This document shows, piece after piece, positions 16,081 through 20,922 of a stretch of 27,201 bases of DNA. Origin of the DNA: a virus; the IMG/VR virus record IMGVR_UViG_3300030107_003522, positions 422-27,622 of that record, one strand, 5' to 3'. The notes below the pieces were generated by a model. That model was not told the origin of the DNA, searched no databases, and saw only the letters and a program-made list of their open reading frames with translations. The translations under genes were made by a program, and so were the position numbers. Within the stretch, counting starts at the first letter, position 1. Each line of letters starts with the position of its first letter.

Positions 16081-16132
16081 ATTATTTGTTCCTTTCTAAA
16101 GTTAAGCGAGACATTAGTCTCGCTTTTCTTTT
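16047..16132 (+). ncRNA. Possible short rightward antisense RNA with terminator
   Basis: On the rightward strand an extended -10 (TGGTATAAT, 16047-16055) is followed about 50 bases later by a perfect hairpin AAGCGAGAC-ATTA-GTCTCGCTT (16104-16125) and TTCTTTT (16126-16132), a standard intrinsic terminator. A transcript of about 70 bases would be antisense to the ribosome-binding site and start of the leader ORF at 16080. No good -35 is present. The hairpin may merely be the 3' end of the leftward HTH gene. Confidence 0.3.
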
Positions 16133-16404
16133 GAATTGCAGATATGAAAAACCATTTGTCTTGTCATTCCTGCGACCTCGCCTATCTTTATCATAGGGAT
16201 ATGGAGTTCTTTATATAGCTTTTCTATTGCAGTATTCCTGTTATCTAGCCATTGTCTTTCAAGACTTTTTATATTGTTTAATTGAGATATACTTTCAGAT
16301 AAGTATTTGAGTGCTTCTTCCAACTCTCTTTTGTTGGTGTGTTCCTCTGTGCTTTCTCTTGCTTCCTCTAGTAATTTCTGTAATTCAATATCATTTGCAT
16401 CCAT
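16114..16404 (-). CDS. Small HTH DNA-binding protein
   Basis: The 96-residue protein is helical and acidic in its first 70 residues. It ends with a helix-turn-helix-like stretch: IEKLYKELHIPMIKIGEVAG followed by MTRQMVFHI. The order helix, IGEVAGMTRQ turn, recognition helix resembles the C-terminal HTH of resolvases and small phage regulators. It could regulate the leftward operons or bind recombination sites. The start (16404) has GGAAAGGAAT upstream. Confidence 0.6.
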   Translation of the reverse strand: MDANDIELQKLLEEARESTEEHTNKRELEEALKYLSESISQLNNIKSLERQWLDNRNTAIEKLYKELHIPMIKIGEVAGMTRQMVFHICNSKEKRD

Positions 16405-16434
16405 ATTTTATTCCTTTCCTTATATTATTTTTAT

Positions 16435-16617
16435 TTAATAAAGTGCTTTAGCAACAAGTAAGTGTGATATATTCCCTATAATATTCTCATCAACTATACG
16501 TAAGTTGTGCTGATTAATATAATGTTCAACTAAATCTTTTTTCTTAAAGAATTTAACTTGTCCGTAATAATCTACTCTGTATTGTTCTACTTGACTATCA
16601 ACGAGTATACTACTCAT
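16435..16617 (-). CDS. Hypothetical 60-residue protein, first gene after the 16639 promoter
   Basis: The protein has a beta-rich start (VEQYRVDYYGQVKFFKKKDL) and a helical middle, followed by IIGNISHLLVAKALY. The ATG is preceded by AAAGGAGACT, and a near-consensus promoter lies 22 bases further upstream. Function unknown. Confidence 0.6.
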   Translation of the reverse strand: MSSILVDSQVEQYRVDYYGQVKFFKKKDLVEHYINQHNLRIVDENIIGNISHLLVAKALY

Positions 16618-16638
16618 AAAAGTCTCCTTTACATATTA

Positions 16639-16667
16639 AGTATAACGTCATTGTCATATATTGTAAA
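16639..16667 (-). promoter_or_regulatory. Leftward sigma70-type promoter
   Basis: On the leftward strand TTTACA (16662-16667) and TATACT (16639-16644) are separated by exactly 17 bases. The predicted start lies near 16632, giving a short leader with AAAGGAG before the ATG at 16617. It probably drives the recombination operon down to 14012. Confidence 0.75.
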
Positions 16668-16687
16668 CCTTATTTTAAGACTTATTC

Positions 16688-16849
16688 TTATATATCTCGT
16701 TCTATCCTGTACTCTTCTCCGTTTTCCCAGTCAATAACATTAACATCAGTTCCCTTTAGTTCATCTATTACACAATCTAAAGCTGAATCCCAGTGATTAG
16801 TATTGACTGCTGTATAAAGTACAATCTTCTCTATCTTTATATTCTCCAT
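16688..16849 (-). CDS. Microgene 10: 53-residue protein
   Basis: Last gene of the ten-gene overlapping chain (18091 to 16688). The product begins MENIKIEKIVLYTAVNTNHW and has the look of a small alpha/beta protein with WDSALDCVIDEL and DWENGEEYRIERDI. It starts in a TAATG overlap, behind AGAGAGGAA. No family recognised. Confidence 0.6.
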   Translation of the reverse strand: MENIKIEKIVLYTAVNTNHWDSALDCVIDELKGTDVNVIDWENGEEYRIERDI

Positions 16850-16938
16850 TATTCCTCTCTTTCTGTTCTTCTCCTATTAAGAAAAAGTATTCTTAACTCT
16901 GCTTTTCTTTTCCAAATAAACCATTTAATCCTTTCCAT
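16849..16938 (-). CDS. Microgene 9: 29-residue basic peptide
   Basis: The peptide MERIKWFIWKRKAELRILFL continues with NRRRTEREE. It is strongly basic and aromatic, resembling a membrane-binding or nucleic-acid-binding peptide. Its REE end is encoded by AGAGAGGAA, the ribosome-binding site of microgene 10. Confidence 0.45.
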   Translation of the reverse strand: MERIKWFIWKRKAELRILFLNRRRTEREE

Positions 16939-16948
16939 TATTCCTCTC

Positions 16949-17050
16949 CTAACAATCACAATCTATTGGTAACTTATATGGTGCGAAATCTACATCTATT
17001 GTGCAACAAATATCTTCTTCGCTGATTTCATAGATATTAAATTTAGCCAT
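16949..17050 (-). CDS. Microgene 8: 33-residue Cys-containing protein
   Basis: Starts in a TAATG overlap. The product has EEDICCTIDVDFAPYKLPID and ends CDC: four Cys as CC and CxC, possibly metal-binding. Unlike its neighbours it stops ten bases before the next start. Confidence 0.5.
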   Translation of the reverse strand: MAKFNIYEISEEDICCTIDVDFAPYKLPIDCDC

Positions 17051-17286
17051 TATTCCTCCTCCTCAAATAAAGGCTTGCTCTTAGTAGCTATCGCTACCTC
17101 GTATGCCTTTATACCTTTCTTCTTCAATGTTCTATCAATATGTTGTTCAATTAACATTCTGTCTAGCTTGTCTGACTTTTCTTCAGTGTCAATTCTTCCT
17201 GTATCCCACTCATCTAAGAAGGCATTGACTACAAGCTCCCCTGTAATAGTGAATGTTCCTTTAACTTCTCTGCTAGGCTCTTCCAT
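17050..17286 (-). CDS. Microgene 7: 78-residue acidic protein
   Basis: I use the ATG at 17286, which follows GGAGGAGGAAT, rather than the upstream in-frame ATG at 17310 that would read through this binding site. The product has a beta start (GTFTITGELVVNAFLDEWD), a helical acid/base-rich middle (KLDRMLIEQHIDRTLKKKG) and the end LFEEEE. The Glu run is encoded by GAGGAGGAGGAA and doubles as the next ribosome-binding site. Confidence 0.65.
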   Translation of the reverse strand: MEEPSREVKGTFTITGELVVNAFLDEWDTGRIDTEEKSDKLDRMLIEQHIDRTLKKKGIKAYEVAIATKSKPLFEEEE

Positions 17287-17422
17287 TATTCCTCCTCCTC
17301 TCTTCTTCATCTACAATCTCTTCAAACTTTACATCTTCCATAGCAGGTAGTAGCATATCTATATCTTTAGCTATAAACTTGTACCAATTACTTCCCTGTT
17401 CATCTTTCCAATGTGTTATCAT
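17273..17422 (-). CDS. Microgene 6: 49-residue protein
   Basis: Begins in a TAATG overlap at 17422 behind AGGGAAG. The product includes THWKDEQGSNWYKFIAKDID and ends DEEERRRNNGRA. It overlaps microgene 7 by 14 bases out of frame, so the shared ribosome-binding site is read here as Arg codons. Function unknown. Confidence 0.55.
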   Translation of the reverse strand: MITHWKDEQGSNWYKFIAKDIDMLLPAMEDVKFEEIVDEEERRRNNGRA

Positions 17423-17499
17423 TACTTCCCTATTCTCTGAACACGATTAACTATTGACATAATTAAACAAGTCCATAATACTATTGCTATCCAGTGCAT
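17422..17499 (-). CDS. Microgene 5: 25-residue membrane peptide
   Basis: The peptide MHWIAIVLWTCLIMSIVNRV continues with QRIGK: a single membrane segment with a basic end. TAATG overlaps are present on both sides and GGAGGAGGAGGAAT lies upstream. It may act at the membrane; no family recognised. Confidence 0.5.
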   Translation of the reverse strand: MHWIAIVLWTCLIMSIVNRVQRIGK

Positions 17500-17645
17500 T
17501 ATTCCTCCTCCTCCTTTGGTTTATCTATTAATATCAAATCATTAACATCAATTATGTCATTTAATAGTTCAACATTCTGTATGGTGTACCACTTATCATC
17601 ATCATCAACTAAAAGAATATCCCATATAACTGGATTATTAGCCAT
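17499..17645 (-). CDS. Microgene 4: 48-residue acidic protein
   Basis: The product has NPVIWDILLVDDDDKWYTIQ and a helix (NVELLNDIIDVNDLIL), and ends KPKEEEE. The Glu run is coded by GAGGAGGAGGAA, which is also the ribosome-binding site for microgene 5. It starts behind AGGAGGAAGAAGAAT inside microgene 3. Confidence 0.6.
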   Translation of the reverse strand: MANNPVIWDILLVDDDDKWYTIQNVELLNDIIDVNDLILIDKPKEEEE

Positions 17646-17784
17646 TATTCTTCTTCCTCCTTAATATTCTGTTTACTCTTTCATATAAGTCATCATACTT
17701 TTGTAATAGTTCATCTTCAGTATGTTCATCATATCTAAACACTCCCTCCAACTCTTCTATCATTATGTCTTCTATATGTGGCAT
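17638..17784 (-). CDS. Microgene 3: 48-residue protein
   Basis: The helical product has IEDIMIEELEGVFRYDE, LLQKYDDLYERVNRILR and the basic end RRKKNNG. It overlaps microgene 4 by eight bases, and the AGGAGGAAGAAG binding site is read here as Arg and Lys codons. The ATG overlaps the stop of microgene 2 (TAATG). Confidence 0.6.
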   Translation of the reverse strand: MPHIEDIMIEELEGVFRYDEHTEDELLQKYDDLYERVNRILRRKKNNG

Positions 17785-17942
17785 TATTCCTCCTCCGTAG
17801 CTTCTACAACTTTGTTTAATAAAAGTTCTTCATTAGGATTTGCTATAAACTTAGCCATAGCTTCTTCCTCTGCTTGTTCATAATCTTCTGCTTCAACTTC
17901 AAGAGAAACTTCTCTCTCTATTCTTACATAATATTTAGGCAT
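17784..17942 (-). CDS. Microgene 2: 52-residue protein
   Basis: The product (MPKYYVRIEREVSLEVEAED, then YEQAEEEAMAKF) has the strand-helix pattern of small phage proteins whose first strand starts xYxVRIxxxVxLEVEAED. It resembles its neighbour at 17942, and the two may be distant paralogues. It ends ATEEE, encoding the next ribosome-binding site. Confidence 0.6.
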   Translation of the reverse strand: MPKYYVRIEREVSLEVEAEDYEQAEEEAMAKFIANPNEELLLNKVVEATEEE

Positions 17943-18091
17943 TATTCCTCTCTTGTTTCTTCTACATCTAATCCTGATGTAGTTTCTAAATGTTCTATCC
18001 AGTCACTACCACTCATAGAGTGAACAAAATTCTCTGCGTCCTCATAGTTCTCTCCCATAAAACGAACCTCAACTTTGTATTCGTATGCCAT
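17942..18091 (-). CDS. Microgene 1: 49-residue protein, head of the chain
   Basis: The product begins MAYEYKVEVRFMGENYEDAE and contains FVHSMSGSDWIEHLET, with the same strand then YEDAE helix as microgene 2 (MPKYYVRIE...YEQAE). The ATG follows AAGAAAGGAAAGGAAT. Its 5' leader is the structured RNA unit R1. It ends TREE, again encoding the following ribosome-binding site. Confidence 0.65.
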   Translation of the reverse strand: MAYEYKVEVRFMGENYEDAENFVHSMSGSDWIEHLETTSGLDVEETREE

Positions 18092-18109
18092 TATTCCTTT
18101 CCTTTCTTA

Positions 18110-18238
18110 TAGATAGCTTGTAACACACACAACATATACATTGTAAGGCGTTTCCAACATCCTACCTTACACTTACGCTATTCTAGGATGCTACTGTTGT
18201 CATCATTGGCGACTTGTGTCTGTGCTACAAGCTATCTA
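18110..18238 (-). ncRNA. Structured RNA unit R1, with pseudoknot
   Basis: The unit is closed by an 18-base stem: TAGATAGCTTGTAACACA (18110-18127) against TGTGCTACAAGCTATCTA (18221-18238). Read leftward all positions pair, with one G-U. Read rightward that pair is an A-C mismatch, favouring the leftward strand. Inside, 18184-18190 pairs with 18158-18164 (CATCCTA/TAGGATG) and 18165-18171 pairs with 18142-18148 (TGTAAGG/CCTTACA). These two 7-bp stems interlock as an H-type pseudoknot with no base between them. It lies between its own promoter (18280-18308) and microgene 1, so it may act as a leader element or be cut out. Confidence 0.7.
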
Positions 18239-18279
18239 CATATTCCTTTCTTTCTTTTGTTAATCTCATATTACATACA

Positions 18280-18308
18280 AGAATAACATTGTTAATATAA
18301 TTTGTCAA
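18280..18308 (-). promoter_or_regulatory. Leftward sigma70-type promoter before R1
   Basis: Leftward TTGACA (18303-18308), a 17-base spacer and TATTCT (18280-18285). The predicted start is near 18273, about 35 bases before R1. With the terminator just upstream it makes R1 plus the microgene chain an independent transcription unit. Confidence 0.75.
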
Positions 18309-18378
18309 TAACCTCATCTAATTATTATCTAAACAAAACTTTAGATTTCTTTGTGAAAAATTTCACAAGCTAGGGCAT

Positions 18379-18410
18379 AAAAAAAACGCCCCCAAATTAA
18401 TGGGGGCGTT
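18379..18410 (-). terminator. Strong leftward intrinsic terminator
   Basis: Leftward, AACGCCCCC, an 8-base loop (ATTAATTT) and GGGGGCGTT form a 9-bp GC-rich stem followed by eight T. Rightward there is no T-run. It ends transcripts coming from units R2-R6 and the genes upstream of them. Confidence 0.9.
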
Positions 18411-18452
18411 CTTCGTACTAGAAAGGGGGTCTTTCTAATATATTAATCTTTA

Positions 18453-18547
18453 TAGATAGCTTGTAAGATACAACAGTGATAGCAGACTCTCGTTTATCTA
18501 TCTTTCTCGTGTACACATAGCTCCTGCTATATCCTACAAGCTACCTA
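18453..18547 (-). ncRNA. Structured RNA unit R2
   Basis: Closed by 18 base pairs between 18453-18470 (TAGATAGCTTGTAAGATA) and 18530-18547 (TATCCTACAAGCTACCTA). Read leftward two positions are G-U; rightward both are A-C mismatches. The four innermost pairs (GATA/TATC) replace CACA/TGTG of R1, a compensated change. The stem can continue as TAGCAG/CTGCTA after a bulge. A small 7-bp hairpin (TAGAAAG/CTTTCTA) lies between R2 and the terminator. Confidence 0.7.
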
Positions 18548-18599
18548 CTTTCAGTCGCTAGGTGAAACAGGGCATTGTTTTTTAACTAGCTCTTACTTA

Positions 18600-18719
18600 T
18601 AGATAGCTTGTAACACACAAGGAAAATTGATATTGGTACAAAGGAGCCAGTCTATGATTAACTGGTTACATATCCTCACAATTTTTACCTCTCAAACCTT
18701 ATGTGCTACAAGCTACCTA
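18600..18719 (-). ncRNA. Structured RNA unit R3
   Basis: The longest closing stem, 23 positions, between 18600-18622 and 18697-18719. It adds AAGG/CCTT pairs to the common core and contains only G-U irregularities when read leftward. The interior has AAAATT...AATTTT with GATAT/ATATC, and an apical CCAGT/ACTGG hairpin. The bases just right of the unit (CTACCTACTTTCAGT) are identical to those right of R2, supporting duplication. Confidence 0.7.
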
Positions 18720-18724
18720 CTTTC

Positions 18725-18775
18725 AGTACGTTCAACAATGTCGGTACTGTTAGTACGTTCAACAATGTCGGTACT
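18725..18775. repeat. Two identical 24-base hairpin repeats
   Basis: The same 24-base sequence occurs at 18725-18748 and 18752-18775, separated by GTT (period 27). Each starts AGTACG and ends GGTACT, so each can form a 5-bp AGTAC/GTACT stem, and the junction can form an alternative hairpin. They sit between R3 and R4. Perfect identity suggests a recent duplication or selection as a binding site. Confidence 0.85.
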
Positions 18776-18780
18776 TTTCA

Positions 18781-18860
18781 TAGATAGCTTGTAACACACA
18801 GTCTCAGTCTCTCTTAGTTAGCGTACGTACTTCTGCGTCCTATGTGCTACAAGCTATCTA
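18781..18860 (-). ncRNA. Structured RNA unit R4
   Basis: The shortest unit (80 bases). A 21-position stem joins 18781-18801 with 18840-18860, with two G-U pairs on the leftward strand. The loop contains AGTACGTACG (leftward), whose AGTACGT is complementary to ACGTACT in both 24-base repeats next door, so a loop-loop contact is possible. Confidence 0.7.
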
Positions 18861-18895
18861 CAATTTACATTATTTCTAATGCAGTACTTCAATTA

Positions 18896-18989
18896 TAGAT
18901 AGCTAGACCTTTTGATACCTGTCTAGGTATGACACACTTCTGTCAAGCAGACGATATGAGTTATAGACTTCGTCTAGTCTTGCTATCTA
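18896..18989 (-). ncRNA. Structured RNA unit R5, cloverleaf-like
   Basis: The closing stem is 8 bp (TAGATAGC/GCTATCTA), an A-A mismatch, then about 5 bp (AGACT/GGTCT). Read leftward the interior folds into three arms: AGACGA...TCGTCT with inner AGT/ACT, TGACA-GAAGTG-TGTCA, and ATACCT-AGAC-AGGTAT. Together they form a four-way junction. It directly abuts R6 with no spacer. It is not a tRNA: there is no T-loop or anticodon arm. Confidence 0.65.
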
Positions 18990-19135
18990 CAGATAGCTTG
19001 AAGATAACTAGCTTACTTACTCCACGCCTGCCTGTTTTGTGGCTTCAACTTGCAAGTATGATGTATCTCTACATCTTTTTAGGCGTTGTCCGTACTTAAA
19101 CTAAGACTATTCTGCCGTTATCTTCAAGCTACCTA
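18990..19135 (-). ncRNA. Structured RNA unit R6
   Basis: The longest unit (146 bases) and first in leftward order. The stem of 19 positions joins 18990-19008 and 19117-19135. After the common TAGCTTG core it switches to AAGATAAC/GTTATCTT, a multi-base compensated change compared with R1, R3 and R4. Inside are ACGCCT/AGGCGT, a GATGTA-GAGA-TACATC hairpin with a GNRA loop, a GCC/GGC hairpin and the palindrome ACTTGCAAGT. Confidence 0.7.
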
Positions 19136-19187
19136 CAATCTACTCATTAAGTGGAGCTTAATTTTCAATTATTAGTAGCTTTAATAT

Positions 19188-19346
19188 TTACCCCTTTTTA
19201 TTAATCAATTTATTATTCTTATTGATATATTCTACTGTTAAAAATGGAGCATTAAATTCTTTTATAGCTTGTTTAATGCCTTTGCCTTTAACTGTAACTA
19301 ATTCACTACCTTTATTAGTAGTAAATTTGTAATCGTATCTTTTCAT
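19188..19346 (-). CDS. Hypothetical 52-residue basic protein
   Basis: The ATG at 19346 follows GAAAGGTAAATA, which lies in the end of the preceding gene. The product has YDYKFTTNKGSELVTVKGKG, a helix (IKQAIKEFNAPFL) and the basic end NKNNKLINKKG. It is the last protein gene before the R6-R2 RNA cluster. No family recognised. Confidence 0.6.
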   Translation of the reverse strand: MKRYDYKFTTNKGSELVTVKGKGIKQAIKEFNAPFLTVEYINKNNKLINKKG

Positions 19347-19349
19347 TAT

Positions 19350-19760
19350 TTACCTTTCGTTGCTCATTGTGTAAGTTGATTCATCATAATAGAAAAAATC
19401 GAAACCATTTACTTCTTTATAAAAGCAATAAGTCATATAAGCAATCTCTTCATAAGCATATTCTGGCTTATACCAGCTCTTCCTCTCTGGTGTAATTGCT
19501 AATACTCTTACATCTAGATAGCTTTTTTCTAATAGTGCTATTAAATTTTTATTGCTAATAATCTTTTCAAATTCATTAACAAAGTTTTTAACTTCCTTTA
19601 TTTTTGCACTATTAAAAAAGATATATTCGTAATCGTGATAGCCAATTTCTCCAACTATAACCGATTTATAAATATCGACCTTAAAAGATGCTTGATATTC
19701 TTTTTCAAGATATAACAATTCATCTTTTAATTTATCTATTTCTAAATATTCTCTATCCAT
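19350..19760 (-). CDS. Hypothetical 136-residue protein
   Basis: The protein starts with a charged helix (LDKLKDELLYLEKEYQAS region) followed by strands and acidic helices, and is rich in Tyr, Glu and Lys. It contains YHDYEYIFFNSAKIKEVKNF and WYKPEYAYEEIAYMTYCF and ends YTMSNER. There is no signal or membrane segment. The ATG is preceded by AAAAGGGG and junction element A. I do not recognise a family. Confidence 0.6.
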   Translation of the reverse strand: MDREYLEIDKLKDELLYLEKEYQASFKVDIYKSVIVGEIGYHDYEYIFFNSAKIKEVKNFVNEFEKIISNKNLIALLEKSYLDVRVLAITPERKSWYKPEYAYEEIAYMTYCFYKEVNGFDFFYYDESTYTMSNER

Positions 19761-19766
19761 TACTTA

Positions 19767-19833
19767 CCCCTTTTCTGATATCTTATATTTTATAAGTATC
19801 TATCTACCCACACAATGTATGGGCAGTTAGATA
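19767..19833 (-). promoter_or_regulatory. Junction element A: double hairpin plus ribosome-binding site
   Basis: Leftward, hairpin 1 (19797-19833) is TATCTA, an A-A mismatch, then CTGCCCA pairing with TGGGTAG, with a 9-base loop. Hairpin 2 (19777-19800) is GATACTTATA/TATAAGATATC and shares four bases with hairpin 1. AAAAGGGG (19767-19774) follows, then the ATG at 19760. Confidence 0.65.
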
Positions 19834-19834
19834 A

Positions 19835-20101
19835 TTACCTTTCAGGTACGTATATACCTTTTATCCCTTTTTTAACTTCCTCTGCATAGTTTCCAAGTTT
19901 TCTATGGTCTTTGCAGTAGTCAAGGTGCTTCCAGATAAACCAAAACGTACCTGTTTTTCTATAGGTAACTCTTTGCCCTATCTTTTCTACGTGCTTTCCA
20001 CAACCACCCTTAGCCTTTGAGTTGTTACTTCCTGCGAATTGACATCTTTTAACTTGGTCTGGGTCTGGCAAGTTAGTGCCAATATCCCCTATAAAAGACA
20101 T
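19835..20101 (-). CDS. Zinc-binding 88-residue protein
   Basis: The basic protein has RCQFAGSN, GGCGKHVE and LDYCKDHRK: Cys and His pairs (C, CxKH, CxxH) that suggest one zinc site. The Lys-rich C-terminus may bind nucleic acid. The AAAAGGGG site of junction element B lies about 30 bases before the ATG. A GTG directly after that site would open an 11-codon frame overlapping this start, so translation may be coupled through a leader peptide. Confidence 0.6.
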   Translation of the reverse strand: MSFIGDIGTNLPDPDQVKRCQFAGSNNSKAKGGCGKHVEKIGQRVTYRKTGTFWFIWKHLDYCKDHRKLGNYAEEVKKGIKGIYVPER

Positions 20102-20129
20102 CTTATCTTTGTTAGCTTCTTCACTGTAA

Positions 20130-20190
20130 CCCCTTTTCTGATACTCGTATAAGTATCTATCAGCTCTCCAAGTTGAAGAGCTGTTAGATA
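20130..20190 (-). promoter_or_regulatory. Junction element B: double hairpin plus ribosome-binding site
   Basis: Leftward, hairpin 1 (20154-20190) has the stem TATCTA, an A-A mismatch, CAGCTCT pairing with AGAGCTG and a 9-base loop. Hairpin 2 (20140-20157) is GATACT/AGTATC and shares four bases with hairpin 1. AAAAGGGG lies at 20130-20137. Same design as element A with a different upper-stem sequence. Confidence 0.65.
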
Positions 20191-20195
20191 GTTAC

Positions 20196-20393
20196 TTAGT
20201 AATCAATAGTATCGTAAATTTCTTCCTTAACTAATTCTGGATATTCTTCCGACACAATTTGCTTACACAAATTAAGCAACTCTTTTCTTTTGTCGCTTTC
20301 ACTTTCGTCAAGGTCTGTATCTTGTAAGTGGTCTTTCACATCGTACAAATCTTGTACTGTATTATGAAACCTACAATATCCCATATTACTCAT
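20196..20393 (-). CDS. Hypothetical acidic 65-residue protein
   Basis: I choose the ATG at 20393, nine bases after AAAGGGG, over the upstream in-frame ATG at 20447, which would translate the hairpins of element C. The product begins MSNMGYCRFHNTVQDLYDVK and is acidic and helical, with a C..FH at the start. Function unknown. Confidence 0.65.
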   Translation of the reverse strand: MSNMGYCRFHNTVQDLYDVKDHLQDTDLDESESDKRKELLNLCKQIVSEEYPELVKEEIYDTIDY

Positions 20394-20401
20394 AATCTTT
20401 T

Positions 20402-20464
20402 CCCCTTTCTTTTTTGCTATAAATAGCATTGAGTACTCATTGTTCAAACAAGTACTCTATGTTA
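20402..20464 (-). promoter_or_regulatory. Junction element C: double hairpin plus ribosome-binding site
   Basis: Hairpin 1 (20424-20464) has GAGTACT/AGTACTC, then an A-A mismatch and a weaker lower stem, with a 13-base loop that can pair TTGT/ACAA. Hairpin 2 (20415-20428) is TGCTA-TTTA-TAGCA and overlaps the lower stem of hairpin 1. AAAGGGG follows. Confidence 0.6.
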
Positions 20465-20479
20465 TCTACTTACTTTAGA

Positions 20480-20659
20480 TTAGAAGTCATTAAGGAAGTT
20501 TTGCACTTCGGCTCTAAAGAATTTTATTAATCCCTCAGAGATTTTGTTTAATTCTTCCCCTGTATAACTCACTTCTGAGCTTTCAATCTTATTTCTAAGT
20601 AAGAAATTAACTTCTCTTTCTGTTCTTGCTATTAGTTCCCTTTGTTTATTAGTTTTCAT
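20480..20659 (-). CDS. Hypothetical 59-residue helical protein
   Basis: Starts at ATG 20659 behind GAAAGGGGAAAAT. The product is helical: KTNKQRELIARTEREVNFLL, then RNKIESSEVSYTGEELNKI and FFRAEVQNFLNDF. The lengths and charge pattern suggest a small coiled-coil or helix-bundle protein. No family recognised. Confidence 0.6.
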   Translation of the reverse strand: MKTNKQRELIARTEREVNFLLRNKIESSEVSYTGEELNKISEGLIKFFRAEVQNFLNDF

Positions 20660-20664
20660 ATTTT

Positions 20665-20729
20665 CCCCTTTCTATTTATACCTTTTATAAATAGTATTGT
20701 GTCCACCCTTGCGAATGGACACTATACTA
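20665..20729 (-). promoter_or_regulatory. Junction element D: double hairpin plus ribosome-binding site
   Basis: Hairpin 1 (20692-20729) is TAGTAT, an A-A mismatch, GTGTCCA pairing with TGGACAC, with a 10-base loop. Hairpin 2 (20672-20694) is CTATTTATA/TATAAATAG and overlaps hairpin 1 by three bases. GAAAGGGG follows. Same architecture as A and B with unrelated stem sequence. Confidence 0.65.
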
Positions 20730-20734
20730 ATTAC

Positions 20735-20917
20735 TTAATTGAATTTGATATTTTCTCCTATATACTCATTAATCAAATTATCTAATTCAATTATTGTATC
20801 GTCACTTAATAGCCCAAAGTTTTGCCAATCTAATGTTAAAACTGTCTGTATAGCTTCAATATATTTTTCTACTAATGGACTATGACCTTTGAACCATTCT
20901 TTTTTAGTATCTTTCAC
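20735..20917 (-). CDS. Hypothetical 60-residue protein
   Basis: The chosen start is the GTG at 20917, six bases after AAAGGGG; an in-frame TTG upstream would overlap that site. The product (MKDTKKEWFKGHSPLVEKYI...) is helical, with LLSDDTIIELDNLINEYIG near the end. Function unknown. Confidence 0.6.
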   Translation of the reverse strand: MKDTKKEWFKGHSPLVEKYIEAIQTVLTLDWQNFGLLSDDTIIELDNLINEYIGENIKFN

Positions 20918-20922
20918 TATTT

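Noticed and set aside
17075-17350. Rightward 91-codon frame across microgenes 6 and 7
   Set aside because: Antisense to two well-supported leftward genes, with no ribosome-binding site.
18896-18989. Canonical tRNA gene in R5
   Set aside because: Three arms exist, but there is no T-loop motif, no 7-base anticodon loop and the closing stem has 13 pairs with a mismatch.
18110-19135. CRISPR array
   Set aside because: Repeats are inverted ends of variable-length units, not direct repeats with even spacers, and no cas gene is present.
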